Position numbers and translations under genes: made by a program. Under the pieces are notes generated by a model, which had not been told where the DNA came from, did not search any database, and saw nothing but the letters and a program-made list of their open reading frames with translations. Positions 1 through 12,412 of a stretch of 64,000 nucleotides of DNA are shown here, one piece after another. Each line of letters begins with the position of its first letter. Position 1 is the first letter of the stretch. This DNA comes from Ilex aquifolium (Eukaryota > Streptophyta > Magnoliopsida > Aquifoliales > Aquifoliaceae). The stretch lies in the NCBI GenBank assembly GCA_951799425.1, contig OX637394.1:39511001-39575000 (forward strand), given 5' to 3'.

Positions 1-353
1 TAACGTATGCACTGACGTCAATATAAATTATTAAAATTGTAAACAGTATAAAATTGTAAATAGTATAGGTTAGTTTTGAAATCCGAATTTCATGTCCGAC
101 TCTGTATAACGAGGTGCAAGCTCAGTCTATTGAGCACCCTCGAATCACTCCACACTTCTCTCTCTACAGACTCTCTCTCATTCCTTCCTTTCTTGCACCC
201 TCTTTGAACCACACTCTCTTGTATAAAACCTCTATCTTCTATCTTCCACACCACCTCTGTAAGTGCACTCTTGTACATATTTCTGTATCAAATAAAAGCT
301 TTTCTTTCTTATTTTGTACATATTTTGTACATAGATCGATCCTCCCCCTTGTT

Positions 354-424
<71 letters not shown>

Positions 425-827
425 GTGTATGTATGTATGTATGTTAATCCCTAAAAATTAAAATCCAAAAATCTAGAAACACTAATGTTTTATTGATATT
501 TATGGCTTTCTTATATATGTTGTATTGATATTGATAACTTTCTTGTTGTGTTTTATTATAATTATTTATGTATTATCGAATTTATTGTGTTAGTTAATTT
601 GTGCAAGTTTCTTAATTAAATTGTTTAAATGATCCAAAAATTAATAACTAAAAAATATGTGTTCACTCCATTTTCTACCCGATTGTTTTAGACGGAATTC
701 GGGTAGAAATAATACACTTGATCAGGTAAGGTAGGCCAAGAAAAAATTATTCCTCAAAATATCGGGTAGGAATATGAAATATTATATATTATAATTCGTA
801 CCTGTAGGGTAAGGTGAACACTCCTAG
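1..827. other. AT-rich upstream DNA, no gene seen
   Basis: I see no coding region here. A pyrimidine-rich stretch at about 130-300 followed by an AATAAA-type signal near 290 could be the end of an old LTR, but no partner or target duplication was found. A dinucleotide repeat sits at 355-413. Confidence 0.4.
355..443. repeat. (TA)n microsatellite followed by (GTAT)n
   Basis: About 29 TA units run from 355 to 413 and pass into a short GTAT tetranucleotide tract to 443. Open frames across it (Tyr-Ile repeats) are artefacts. Confidence 0.95.
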
Positions 828-1145
828 CGTTGCGAAAATTATCCATAAATTGAATTGGAATCGATATTGACATTCACTCAAATGAAAAAATAAAAGAACA
901 ATCACATATGACAACAATTTACGTGGTTCGACTATTACTTACGTCTACAATAACAAATATTAAGTGTTTTCAATATAGAGTAAAACAGGAGTACAAGATA
1001 GTTATTTTAAATCTCACAAGTATTCATTCTAACAAAAAATGATCACTCTAATATTCCACTAATATCTATCACTAATTTAATAACACTCAGATTAATACCA
1101 AAATATCACTTAACTCTGCTGGTAGACCTCAAGCTCTGATAACAC
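828..1145. mobile_element. Possible degraded copia LTR fragment
   Basis: The order of motifs resembles the copia LTRs at 50017 and 54600 read on the plus strand: a start like GTTGCGAAAATT, an AATTGGAA block, then TTTACGTGGTTCG near 930. A degenerate match to the complement of the initiator-Met primer site, AGCTCTGATAACA, lies near 1133. No clean ends or target duplication were found, so this is a weak call. Confidence 0.25.
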
Positions 1146-1617
1146 TTAAAAGTAATTTTCGGATGTTTGAAGGCATCTCCTTTTATAGACAAGTCGGTGA
1201 GAAAATGAACAAATAATCACAGTTGTGCGAATATGATTCAAACGGCGCATGAATTTGTCATTCACGCGCAGCGCACGCCCCAACTTTAAGCCACCAACTT
1301 GTTCAAATTTAACGGCAAGATTTATCTTCTGGCCGAAGCTATAAAGGCTCTCAGGCCACAAAAGTCTAGATATTGATCTCTCAACAGTCAACACACGTTA
1401 GAGGCTTTCCATAGAAGGATGAGTTGGCGACTTGAGTACTTATGAGTGAGAAATGATGAGAAAAATGGGGTTTACGTCACTGGCAATAATGAATCCTAAC
1501 AACACCAGTAGAGAAAAGAAGGGAATAATGTCTAAATGTCTTGGTGTTTAAGCCAATCAACATACAAGTACACCTAACTAACAACCTTCCAAAACTCTTT
1601 AACATTTTCCAAACTCT

Positions 1618-1623
1618 TATATA
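1618..1623 (+). promoter_or_regulatory. Candidate TATA box of TBL-1
   Basis: TATATA lies 89 bp upstream of the TBL-1 ATG and is followed by a pyrimidine-rich leader, as in many plant promoters. The assignment rests on position and motif only. Confidence 0.4.
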
Positions 1624-1682
1624 CTTCTCTCTTCTTTCTCTCTCCATCAAATGCTCACTGTCCCATCATTCTCATCAAACTT

Positions 1683-1708
1683 TCTCTCTCTCTCTCTCTC
1701 TCTCTCTC
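1683..1708 (+). repeat. (CT)n tract in the TBL-1 5' leader
   Basis: A run of about 13 CT units ends 3 nt before the TBL-1 ATG. A shorter CT tract lies at the equivalent place before TBL-2 (28331-28348), so the two paralogues share this leader feature. Confidence 0.8.
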
Positions 1709-2352
1709 AAAATGGGAGATAGGTGGTGTAGTCTATATCTTTTTGCTTTTTTTTTTGTGTTCATCTCATGCACATTCCAGTCCACCAGGGCTACATTACT
1801 GAAGCATTTTATTGACTTGGGTGGATCAGAATCAAGTGAGGGCTGTGATTTATTCCATGGAAGTTGGGTTTATGATGAAACATACCCTCTGTACAATGCA
1901 ACATTCTGTTCATTCATTGAGAAACAATTCGACTGCCAGGGAAATGGACGCCCTGACAAACTCTATCTTAAATATAGATGGAAGCCAAATGCATGTGATT
2001 TGCCCAGGTACGTTTGTTTGCATCACTTCACTCCCATGTTGCAGATATGAATGGTCAGAGGGAGACATAAATACATACAATGAATTGATATAAGTTGGAT
2101 ATGTATTGGTTCGAATAGGGGACAAATCGTAAATCTCCACGTTGTGAGTTCTAAATTCTAATCTTCAAATTGTATAAAATTCAGGTTTGACCGATGGACT
2201 TAGGTAACGTACATTTGAGTCATGCATTGTAGCTCTTCGTCCAAATGACGTCAAAAAACACACACAATTAATGCAATGTATTTCAATTTATTGCACTGCC
2301 AAATATATTTCTTCAGTAAATTGCATGACAGTTTATTTTGGGTTGGAAAATT

Positions 2353-2700
2353 AAATTTACACTTAGCCTCTTTGAACTATGTCTTTCATTTATTATTGAC
2401 TCTTAAACTGTCAGTTTTCTCACATTACACTTTAAACTAATGGTTTGAGTTTCACGATTGCTAATTTTTGTCCAATTTTTCACAACATATCTAGACAAAA
2501 ATGAGATCTCACATTGTTAGAAGATGTGATCTTTCCCTGTTTAGTTTGGCAGAATTCTATTTTTGTCCTGATTTGCGACAATGATTGGGACAATATGAAA
2601 CTCAAACCCAAAAGTTCAAGGTGCAATACAAGAAAGTGAATAAGTTTATAGCGATCAATGTGGAATGAGCGGTATAGTTTAAGGGACCTAGATGTAATTT
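2353..2700. mobile_element. Foldback MITE-like element in TBL-1 intron 1
   Basis: The two ends are imperfect inverted repeats: AAATTTACACTTAGCCTCTT at the left pairs with AAATTACATCTAGGTCCCTT read on the minus strand from 2700. The similarity continues inward for most of the about 350 bp. No clear target duplication was found, so the superfamily is unknown. Confidence 0.6.
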
Positions 2701-3119
2701 GCGCTTTCGGGTTTTATTGAACTAAGGCCTCAATCAAGAGTACTTCATATGTGTAACAATGTTGTGGTGCAGATTTAATAGTCAGGATTTTTTGAGAAGG
2801 TTTAAAGGCAAGAAAATATTGTTCGTGGGGGACTCTCTAAGCCTCAATCAATGGCAGTCTCTCACTTGCCTGTTGCATGCTGCAGTAGTACCCCAGCCAA
2901 ACTACACACTTGAAAGGATACACGATCTCTCCACTTTTAGCTTACCGGTTGGTTAATTTCTTTACCCATCTCTCTCTCTCTCTCTCTCTATGTTCGAGAA
3001 TTGTCCAACGTGTTTTTTGAACTCGTGACTATCACGTAATGACCCGTTTTGTCAGGACTTTTGTTCAATTGCTAGATTTTCTTCCCATGGGAGGGGAGAG
3101 AAGAAATTTTTTAAGTAAG

Positions 3120-3858
3120 TGCATGGGAAGATTCCTGCAACGAATAGAGATAGCGGTCCTCTGAATGATTAACCTGAAACAACGAAAAAGGGTCAGGAAA
3201 GGGGCTGGGTTAGCACCCGGCTTGTCACCTCTGAAGCTTAAGTCAGTAGGTGTTTGGAGGCTTGAGCACAGTGTTTCTTTTCTCAGTTTCGTTTGCATAC
3301 ATCTGTTCATCTTTTTGAGGAGTATTTATACCTGAACTAGCAATGAGTGCAAATGTTTGGAGTCCCATCTCAACATTTAATGATTTGCACTCTTATTCAT
3401 GCATAATGAGTGTTCTCCACTCATATTCTCATGAATGGTTTACTCGGGCAATAGGATGATTGCTCGGGGCACGTCGAGCACTTATGACCCTATACTTGGT
3501 CATCTAAGTCCATCTGATCCGCATCTGACACCTACTTCCGAGTGTTTAATGCTCGGGGAACAATACCTCGGGGTTTCCCGAGGACATCTGGTCGGCGCAA
3601 TGACCATTAATGTTTTGCAATTATGACTGTCAGTTTGGATCTCGATGATGCAGAAGCTCATTAATAGCCATATCATAGTCACTTAAGTCCTCATTAATGA
3701 GCTGTCATATCTCCTTAAATGATGTTCTCAGCTTGTGTACTTGGCTCCTCTTAGCTATTACTCCTCGACGACATCTCCCGGCGCCTTTTGAGTTCCATAA
3801 CGGCTATAGCTAACCACGAGTCGGTTTGGGGGTTACTGAGCCGCCTAAAGTCCCGTCA
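3120..3858 (-). repeat. 3' LTR of gypsy element 1
   Basis: 739 bp, with TG at one end and CA at the other. It matches 12840-13578 end to end. The internal side (3859-3875) reads on the minus strand as GGAGGTTGGGGGGCAAT, a plausible polypurine tract, which fixes this copy as the 3' LTR. Confidence 0.92.
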
Positions 3859-4242
3859 ATTGCCCCCCAACCTCCATTTTCCTTGCGACGTGGGACAAGT
3901 GGCACAAGGAGAGTGGAGGCTTGCAGAACACGCCTAGGTTATAGGGGCGGTTACTTGCACGTCTGGCACTGCACTTTTCAAATTTCCACTTGATGACTTG
4001 CTTCTTCGATTCCCACCCCTGCCGCAGTATATAAATTGAAGATTGCTCAGCCATTTACAGACTTTGAATCTTCAAATTTTCTCTCAGCAATCAACTCCCG
4101 AGTACCCTCTTATTCTCCCGAGCGACCTTTCTCTCTGCCCCGAGCACCTCTTCCGAAGATCTTTCATCTATAAGTACTTTTATTTTCCCAATTTCTCCTT
4201 CATCTTCTCATTCTTCTTCTACATTTCCTAAAAAACTCATCC

Positions 4243-6615
4243 ATGGCCAGAATACACAGAACAGTAGTTAGGGAACCCGCTAGGCCTAGGGGCATTGGTA
4301 GGTTGAGGGGAACCGAAGTAAAAGACACCAATATTCAAGCTTTTAGGGCTAGGCACCACATTCCCAAGCCTGTTTATACTTTCATTTTTTATCTTGAGTT
4401 CCATAGGACTGATATAGGAAATGTAGAACTCATACCCTTCTTTACCAAAGCCATTATGGAAAGGGAAGTTAGGTTCCCTCTGCCTCCCCTCCTTTTAAGG
4501 GTACTTATGCACTTGACACTCTTCTCGCTTCAGTGCTGTATTAGTTTTTTCAGAGTATTCATGGGCGTGGTCGCCCTAAATGCTCAGTTGAGGGTGAACC
4601 TAGGGGTGGATGAAATCTTGTTCTGCTACGACTTGAAATTAGTAGGCGGGGTCAGATACTACCTTCAGGCTCGGGACCCCGCAATGTATTTGGTGACCCA
4701 CATGTCGGACTCGGACAAGGGGTATGTCCAGGATCTAATCATGCTCGGCGGCAGTTGGAAAAAGGGTGACAGGCCCGAGTATGATGGATTATACTACCCC
4801 AAAGTGTTGAGGAGTCCAGGTGTGTACTGCATAAACTTTACATTTGTTCGGCTTTCATTTCTGGTTTTGACTATTTGCTTGTTTCTTGTGGCAGACGGAT
4901 ACAAGGCTGACACTGTTCAACCCATGAAGTCTTAAGTAGCGTTCGAGGGCTTACTCAAAGTTTGGTCCTATAATCCAGCCGACCCGTTCACTTGGGCAGC
5001 TCACGTACTGCTCCGCTACCACCCCACTTACACAAGATTTTCACAGGTCTCTCTGTCGTTCGATCCTTCAATCTGGGAGGACCACTCTTCTGAGGAAGAG
5101 GAAGAGGAAGAGGACTTAGAAGCCGTTCCTGACCAAGACACCGAGAGCACACCCTCTCCAGACGAAATGTTTAACTTCCCCGCCATCACTGTGGAGAGTC
5201 TGAGGCTGCCTCGGCGGCAAGGAGAACAAGGCTCTCGGGGGCTAGTGAGCCGTCTGGCACTGACCCAATTATCATGTCACTACTTCCTCCACCACGCCGA
5301 CAACCACCACCACCACTGGAGCAGCAATGTCAACAACATCCACCTCGAGATCCAGTGGTCCCGCCGAGGGAGCAGCACCAACGCCGAGACCAAGGCATCC
5401 CCTCGGGGATTGAGGAGCGGTGGAGGGATCGGCGTAGCCGAGATCCCGAGCCTTCAATTGAGCACCGATTTAAGCAATGCCATGACATCCCGGTGCCAAA
5501 TATCCCCGCCGAGTGGGCTCCCCGAGCCATTACAAGGAGGGGTAACCCCATTTTAGAGTCTGACTCTATTATCCACTCCCCTGATGTTGCTTTGGCCGTC
5601 AGTGGGAGTCTCCACTTTGAGGCCGACATGGTCGTGCATCAAGACTACAAAGACAATCGGCTCCTACAAGGAGTCATTCAACACAACTTGGTGGTAAGTA
5701 TGTCGAGTCCTTTTCTAACCTTAAGCTTTTTCTCTTTTGATCGTTTGGCCTTTTCTGACTTCTATTCTCCTTTCTTCTCAGGCCTGCCAGTATATGGGGG
5801 TAATCATTGATCATTTTTGGGAGTATAAGGGCAAGGCCAATGAGGCCCGAGCCGAACTGGCCCGAAAATATGAGCATATCCTTCGGGTGGAGAGGACGGT
5901 CGGGGATCAAACTAGACACATCGCCGACCTAATCCACAAAGCTGAGGCCCTCACTGCCGAACTAGACAAGGCAAATGCAGCCGAGGCCGAGACAACGAAG
6001 AGAATAGAGGAGGTTAAGCTTCGGGTTTTCGCCGCCGAGTCGAAGCTGATTGAAGTCGAGGCCAACTGCAATGCCTTGACTTCAAAAGTGAAAGCTCTGG
6101 AGGGAGAAAAGGCTGAGAAGTCGGAGAGAACCCATAAGGCGTGCATGGACCTATACTACCAGTGTCAAGATCAAATGGTCCCGACCTTTGAAGTAGCAAA
6201 GAAGAGGGCCTTCAAGTAAGGCTGGGACGGGGCCCTTCACGCCGCCGAGGTTGAAGTTGGCTCGTTCCTTTTTTCAATGCATAGTCTGCTCGGGGAGCCC
6301 GAAGTCAGGGACGTTCCCAAGGTGCAGCAACAATCCGAGCCAGCTTTAGAAGGACCAGCCCAAGGAGCAAGAGGGATCGAAGGCCAAAACGTACCGATCA
6401 CACTCAGTGACGATTCTGAAGAACAACATTCCTGCCCTCGGCTCCCTTCCCCTTCTCTCCCGATCCATAGCGATGACCTCCCAGTTGCCAGTACTCTAGT
6501 CTTTCATCCTGGGGGGACCAAGATAGAGCTTGATGAAATACTTGGCGTTGGGGAGGACTCATTGAGGCCGCGGGGTTTGTTTGTCAGAGAAGCAGATCTC
6601 GGTGGAGCAAGCTGA
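4243..6615 (+). pseudogene. Antisense gene of gypsy element 1: plant-transposon domain plus coiled coil
   Basis: This gene runs opposite to pol. The first exon (4243-4819) encodes about 190 residues resembling the putative gypsy-type transposon domain of plants (REVRFPLPPLLLRVL block, then MGVVAL). An intron fits at 4820-4894. Exon 2 continues with an in-frame TAA at 4933-4935, an acidic run of glutamates near 5090-5120 and a Pro/Arg-rich stretch. A second intron fits at 5694-5781. The next exon encodes a long heptad-like Ala/Glu/Lys region (about 5815-6180), clearly coiled coil. A second in-frame TAA at 6217-6219 separates the Ser/Pro/Asp-rich C terminus ending at 6615. Genes of this kind are known from some Tat elements, but their function is not established. 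The two stops make this copy a probable pseudogene. Confidence 0.7.
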
Positions 6616-6814
6616 TCCAGAAGGCTAAAGGGATCCTAAACTTTCTTGGTTTTTGCTTTTTGTTCATTCTCTTTTGTATGCCCCGGGGGACGCAAAGTCC
6701 CTTCTTTTAATTAATGAAACTTTCTTTTCATTATGATCTTCTTTTACTTCGTAGCTTTATTTCACTCCACTGAACTGTGTCGTTAAAATGCACAAGTACT
6801 TGGGACTGGCCTTG

Positions 6815-7256
6815 CTGGTATATACCACTCAGGGCCGTGCTTATAACGACCGAGGACAAGGCTCGTGTTAATTTGTCAAGGGCGATGCTCCAAGGGTAGA
6901 GTCTTATACCCCTCGGGGTTGTGCCCTTAACGACTGAACTCAATGCTCGTGTTAATTTTGATGGTGATGCTCTAAGGGTGGAGTCTTATACCCCTCGGGG
7001 TCGTGCCCCTTACGACCGAGCCCAAGGCTTGTGTTAATTTTTCGAGGGCGATGCTCCAAGGGTGGAGTCTTATACCCCTCGAGGTCGTGCCCCTAACAAC
7101 CGAGCCCAAGGCTCGTGTTAATTTTTCGAGAGCGATGCTCTAAGAGTGGAGTCTTATACCTCTCAGGGCCGTGCCCCTAACGACAGAGGCCAAGACTCGT
7201 GTTAATTTTTTGACGATGCTCCAAGGGTGGTCTTATACCCCTCGGGGCCGTGCCTA
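6815..7256. repeat. About 84-bp tandem array downstream of integrase in gypsy element 1
   Basis: Five to six degenerate copies. The CGTGTTAAT landmark recurs near 6862, 6947, 7029, 7113 and 7197, a period of about 84 bp. Each unit has a CTCCAAGGGTGGAGTCTTAT block and a CGAGCCCAAGGCTCG-type short inverted repeat. Tat-lineage elements are known for variable tandem arrays in this region. Confidence 0.88.
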
Positions 7257-7286
7257 AGATTTGAGAACCACAGCCTATGATTCAAC

Positions 7287-8553
7287 TTAGTAGTAATATT
7301 TCTTCAAATTTGATGCATTCCAATGTCGGTTTACATCATTTCCATTCATGTCTTGTAGCCTATAGGCCCTTGTGCCCCCCACAACAACTACTTTATACTG
7401 GCCTTCCCAATTGGGGCCGAGTTTGCCATCAGTGGGTTCCCGAGTATTGCCCATAACTTTGCGCAATACCAAGTCCCCTACTTGAAAGCTCCTAGTTCGT
7501 ACCTTCTTTTGGTGTTGTCTGGACAGTTCCCCTTGGTATTTTGCTAGCCTGATGAACGCTAGTTCTCTTCTTTCTTCGGCTAAGTTAAGATCCCTGACGA
7601 GTGTCTGATCATTGTTTCCTAACTCAAAGGATTGACTTCGTATTGTTGGGAGCCCTACTTACAAAGGAATGATAACTTTGACTCCATATGTCACAGCATA
7701 TGGCGTTTCGCTTGTTGAAGTCCTCGGCGTCGTCCTATAGGCCCATAGCACATTGAGTAACTCCTCAGTCCACTTACCCTTTGCCTTTTCCAATCTCTTC
7801 TTGATTCCGGCTAACACTGTCTTATTTGAAACCTCCACTTGTCCCATTACTTTGTGGGTAGGCTGGGGTGGAATAATAATTGCGTATTCCGAATTTTGAA
7901 CATAACTCCCTGAACGGACCACTGTTGAATTGAGTGTCGTTGTCCGAGATGATGGCCCGAAGGATTCCGAACCGAGTAATAATGTTCTGCCATACAAACT
8001 TTTTCGTTTCGACGTCCCGAATGAGACTTAGAGACTCAACTTCGATCCACTTTGTGAAATAGTTAGTAGCCACTAGGAGGAACTTTTTGTCTAAAGGGGC
8101 CCTTGGGAGAGGCCCCACAATATCCATGCCCCACTGGGAGAATGGCCAGAGACTTGTTAGTAAGTTCAAATCTCCTGCTGGTTGTTGGATGGTGGGAGCA
8201 AATTTTTGACACTTATCACATTTATGAACGTAACTCTTGGCATCCTTCTGTATGTACAACCACCAATACCCCTGAGACATCGCTCGGTGTGCGAGGGATC
8301 TTCCTCTTGTATGACTCTCACATACACCCTCATGAACCTCATAAAGCAAAGGTTCTATTTTATCCTCGGGGACGCATAGTAAATGTGGCCCCGAGAAGGA
8401 TCTTCTATATAACTTGTGATCAACAGATATCCAGAACCTGGGAGCCTTGAGTTTGATCTTCCTAGCTTCTCTGATATCCTCGGGAAGTACTCCTTCCATC
8501 AAATATTTGATTATGGGGTTCATCCAACTTGGAGGCATTTTTTGTAATTGCAT
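7287..8553 (-). pseudogene. Integrase region of gypsy element 1
   Basis: Reading from 8553 downward on the minus strand, the segment shows the His/Cys zinc-binding region (HEGVCESHT, then CDKCQKF) and the integrase core with WGMDIVGPLP and ISDNDTQFN containing two catalytic aspartates. The frame breaks near 7822-7850, after PAYPQSNG, and the core continues in another frame (7659-7997: KGKWTEELLNVLWAYRTTPR). The C-terminal segment LGPNWEGQYKV is in 7287-7472. At least two frame breaks are needed, so no functional enzyme is made. Confidence 0.85.
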
Positions 8554-8720
8554 CGGCAGTACCTGCTCAGTCTCTCCCGGTTTTCAATGATAATACGTCG
8601 AGTCACCTCCGAGGCCAAGGCCAAGGCGAGACAGGGCAACGCATCGGCATGAGTGTTATGATCCCTTGAAATTTGGGACATTTCCACCTTGTCCACTTTC
8701 TCAATTTTGGATTTTTCCTT

Positions 8721-9020
8721 CTAATGATATGCCTTGATCCTGCTATCCCGAACCTTAAAGTCGCCATTGATTTGATTCACTACCAACTGGGAGTCGCAAA
8801 AAATATGAAGGCGTCTCACCCCTACCGAATATGCGATGTTGAGTCTTGCCAACAGCGCCTCGTACTCGGCCTCATTATTAGATGTTTTGAATCCCAATCT
8901 GATAACTCGCTCTACAGTCAATCCTCCAGAACTGGCCCATACTACACCTACTCTTGCCCCCCTCACGTTCGAGGATCCATCTACATGTAGGTTCCAAACG
9001 TCATCGTCAAAAGCTATCAC
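8721..9020 (-). pseudogene. Archaeal-type RNase H domain of gypsy element 1
   Basis: The minus-strand reading shows LHVDGSSN at the first catalytic Asp, SNNEAEYEALLARL at the catalytic Glu, and FCDSQLVVNQI at the next Asp. This is the extra RNase H that marks Tat-lineage elements. It is separated from the preceding RNase H by a frame break, and the C-terminal part is missing from this open segment. Confidence 0.85.
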
Positions 9021-9242
9021 TTCTTATGGAGGCTCGGACGCGAAGAACTCGACAATAAAGTCGACGAGAATCTGCCCTTTGATGGAAATACGAGGTTTGT
9101 ATCTTATTTTGAACTCCCCGAGCTCCACCGTTCATTTGGAAACCCTTTCGAATTTGTCGGCTTTATAAATGATGGGCTTGAGGGGACGATCGGTCAAGAC
9201 TTCTATGGTATCTGCTTGAAAGTAGTGTTTGAGTTTCCTTGC

Positions 9243-10271
9243 CTAGACTATCAGTGCCAGTATGAGTTTTTCCATCAGCAAGTATCTAGTCTTGGCATCA
9301 AGCAAAGTCTTGTTCACAAAGTAAGGCCTTTGCACCCCCTCATACTCCCTAACCAGAGCCCCACTAACGGCCCCTTCAGACACAGATAAGTAGAGGTTCA
9401 ATACTTCTCCCTCTATCGGGATAGACAAGGTGGGGGGGGGGGATCTCAGGTATTCTTTAATCCCCTTAAGTGCCCAATCACATTCTTCACCCCAAACCCC
9501 TTTTTCCGCCCCCTTGAGCATGGCGAAGAATGGTTTGCACCTATCCGAGGACTTGGAGATGAATTGGTTGAGGGTGGCTAGCATTCTGGTTAATTTCTGA
9601 ATGTCTTTAGTAGTCTTCGGCACCTGGATACTCTGCACGGCCTGCACCTACTCAGGGTTGGCTTGTATGCCCCTACGTGTGATCAAGTACCCTAAAAATT
9701 TGCCTAAGCTTACCTCGAAGACACATTTTGAGGCATTAAGCTTTAGTTCGTATCTCCGGAGCACGGTGAATGCTGTTCCGAGGTCCCGGAGATGATCGGA
9801 TCCCTTTTTGTTCTTCACTAGCATATCATCAATATAAACTTCCATGGTGACGCCGAGCTTCTCCTTAAAAATCTTGTTCATCAGGCGCTGATAAGTGGCA
9901 CCAGCATTCTTCAGCTCGAACGGCATCACCATGTAGTAGTAGATCCCTCGGGGCATAATGAACGTTGTCTTCTCCTGATCCGATTCATACAAGGTGATTT
10001 GATGATAACCTGCCCGAGCATCCATGAAGGAGATACGTTTATGACCCGAGGTTGCATCTACGAGCTGATCGACCTTTGGCAATGGATACTCATCCTTGGG
10101 ACACGCTTTATTCAAGTCTGTGAAATCCACGTAAACTCGCCATTTTTCTCCTTTTTTCTTTGCGCACACCGTGTTGGATAACCATTGGGGGAACTGCACT
10201 TCTTTGATGGAGCCCACCCCCAACAACTTGTCCACCTCTTCATCTACTACCTTTACGTGATGGGGCACCAT
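9243..10271 (-). pseudogene. Reverse transcriptase and first RNase H of gypsy element 1
   Basis: From 10271 downward: WRVYVDFTDLNKACPKD, PFELKNAGATYQRLMN and the catalytic YIDDMLV are all present. A single in-frame TAG at about 9645 (after GIQANPE) interrupts the reading. The same frame then continues through 9243 with the RT-RNase H connection and YFVNKTLLDAKTRY of the RNase H. The catalytic residues look normal, so the defect here is the stop codon. Confidence 0.88.
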
Positions 10272-10861
10272 TCTTCGAGGTTTCTATCTTACGGGTTTGA
10301 AGGACGGGTCCACATGAAGCCGATGAGTCATTACCTCGACACTTATTCCCGTCATCTCGGCTTGGGTCCATGCAAAGACATAGGCATTTTGGCATAAGAA
10401 GCTTATCATGTCAGACTTCTCAGTGCCGCCTAGTGACGCCCCTATTAAAAAGAATCTCTCCTCGTCCTCGGGATTCAGAAAAACTTTGACCAGGGTTGGT
10501 TCCTTAATGGGGTCATCCACACCAGGCCGACCGAACTGTGATTGCTATTTAGCCACCACTATCTCGGGATCACGCTCTTGAGCTCGGCCATTGACCCCAG
10601 TCTTTATTGCGACTTAAAAACAGTTTTTTGATGATGCTTGATCGCTACGAATCTCTATGACACCCCTCGGAGTGGGAAACTTAATCTTCTAATGATAGGA
10701 TGAATGAACCGCCTTCATTGCATGTAACCATGTCCTGCCCATGATGGCATTATACGGCGAATCGAAGTCTATCACCACGAATTCCACTGGGACGGTAACG
10801 ACCTCGACATTAACCATGAGAGTGATCTTGCCGAGGGGAAGGGTGCAGGAACCGTTGAAAC

Positions 10862-11128
10862 CTATGAGGGGGTCCTCACTGGTTTCAAGTCATTCTGGGT
10901 GAACCCTATTTTGCGAAAGAGATTGTCATACATCACCTCGGACGAGCCACCCGAGTCCACCAAGAACCTCTTGACATTAAACTTGTCGACTCGAAGGGTG
11001 ATTACCAAAGCGTCTTCATGCGGGAGTACTAACCCGCCCAGGTCGACATCGGAAACGTGGATGATCTCGGCGTCAGGTCGCGGCCTCTTAGACAACTGCT
11101 CCCCATACCTGTTTTCCTCCACTTTCAC
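10862..11128 (-). pseudogene. Aspartic protease segment of gypsy element 1
   Basis: The reading contains VKRFLVDSGGSSEVMYDNLF, the active-site DSG of a retroelement aspartic protease, preceded by an ITLRVDKF strand typical of Tat proteases. It follows the gag C terminus on the minus strand, and a linker (10284-10520) leads to reverse transcriptase. Confidence 0.8.
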
Positions 11129-11299
11129 TACTTATGAGACCCTCTAGAGGTCGGCCCGGAGGAAATTATACATCGGTCTCTCAACTGTGCAAGCGTGTAT
11201 TACTTCAATCACGGTTGCTACTTCTTGAGGCACATCGGCTCCTCCTCCCGCCGAACCTCTGGCGGGCTTCCTTTCAGTGAACTCCCCGAGATGCCCATC

Positions 11300-12412
11300 T
11301 CAGACCAATTGCTCGAGGAAGGACTTGTACAACCTACAATCTTTAGTCAAGTGCCCAACATCCCGATGATAAGAACACCGAGATTTCGAGTCCCTCGATG
11401 ATGGGTCTTTTTGCATCTTCGGGGGCCACTTAAAAAAAGGCTCCCCATTTATCTTGTGTAGCATCTTATAAATGGGTTCTTTGAAGACCGTGTTCACTCC
11501 TTGAAAGGACAAACGACTTGGAGCCGGGATGGGTGCCCCTCTCCTTGCAGGCGGTTCCTTCTCCCTCTTCCTCGACACTAGGGCCCTATTCTCGAGCATC
11601 GTAGACTCTTCCTCCACCCTGGTGTACTTGTTTATCCGAGCCATCAAGTCTTTCATGTCTCCTGCGGCCCGCTTAGTAAGAGATCTGTATAGGTCGGTGT
11701 CTCAAGACAATCCCAACCGAAACGTCGCCGCAACCATGACCTCCAAGCACGCATCGACCTCGTTGACTTCCTTCCAATACCTAATTGCGTACTACCGAAG
11801 GAACTCTCCACTCCTCCGTTTGAGTGTTAGCAACGCGTCGATGTCTTTCGGCCTTTTACTACTGGTAATGAATCGAGCTACAAAAAGCTTGGTCATTTGC
11901 TTCCAAGACTTGATATTCTCAGAGGCCAAGTTCTCATACCACTTCATCGCGGTGTCCCCCAAACTCATGGGAAAAACTCGACACAATAATCTTTGATCGG
12001 TGTCATAAATGGATATCAGTTGCTTGTATTGTCGCAGATGGCTCTCAGGATCTGTTCTCCCATTATAAACTTTGAATCGGGGGACGGTGAACTTCTTCGG
12101 CATTTCAGTCTCTCGGATCGCCCGAACGAACGGGGAGATGATTTGCTCATCCTCGTCTTCATCCTCCTTGAGGGTTGGTCTTCGGCGCTTGGCATCCAGG
12201 CGTGTTCGGAGGTCTTCTCGGGACCTCACTTTCCTAGGTCCCCTTGCAGTAGAATCCGTGTGGGACTCAGTCCCTGCGGCACCTTCTGATAACCTATCCC
12301 GTAGATCCCACCGAGAGAGGCCTACCCTGCACCGATCCCCTTCTAATCTTTTATAGGGAGCAGGCATTCCCCAGCTCCGGGGGTTACACTTCTCGCCCAG
12401 GCGCCGGCGCAA
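11300..12412 (-). pseudogene. Gag of gypsy element 1
   Basis: The N-terminal part (11792-12412) contains a capsid-type gag domain: YNGRTDPESHLRQYKQ, FPMSLGDTAMKWYENL and SWKQMTKLFVARF. After a frame break, 11300-11656 continues with the nucleocapsid-like CSYHRDVGHLTKDC zinc motif. Upstream open sequence to about 12765 may be the gag leader. Confidence 0.82.

Noticed and set aside
114..461. 115-codon frame with an Ile-Tyr repeat C terminus
   Set aside because: It is translated (TA)n microsatellite and upstream AT-rich DNA, with no domain.
1541..1711. In-frame upstream extension of TBL-1 exon 1 to an ATG at 1541
   Set aside because: The extension is low-complexity Leu/Ser from pyrimidine-rich leader and contains the candidate TATA box. 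The ATG at 1712 matches TBL-2 exon 1 in length and begins the hydrophobic anchor.
7822..8553. Possibility that gypsy element 1 integrase is a domesticated host gene
   Set aside because: Several frame breaks inside the core and a normal position within a complete LTR element with target duplication.
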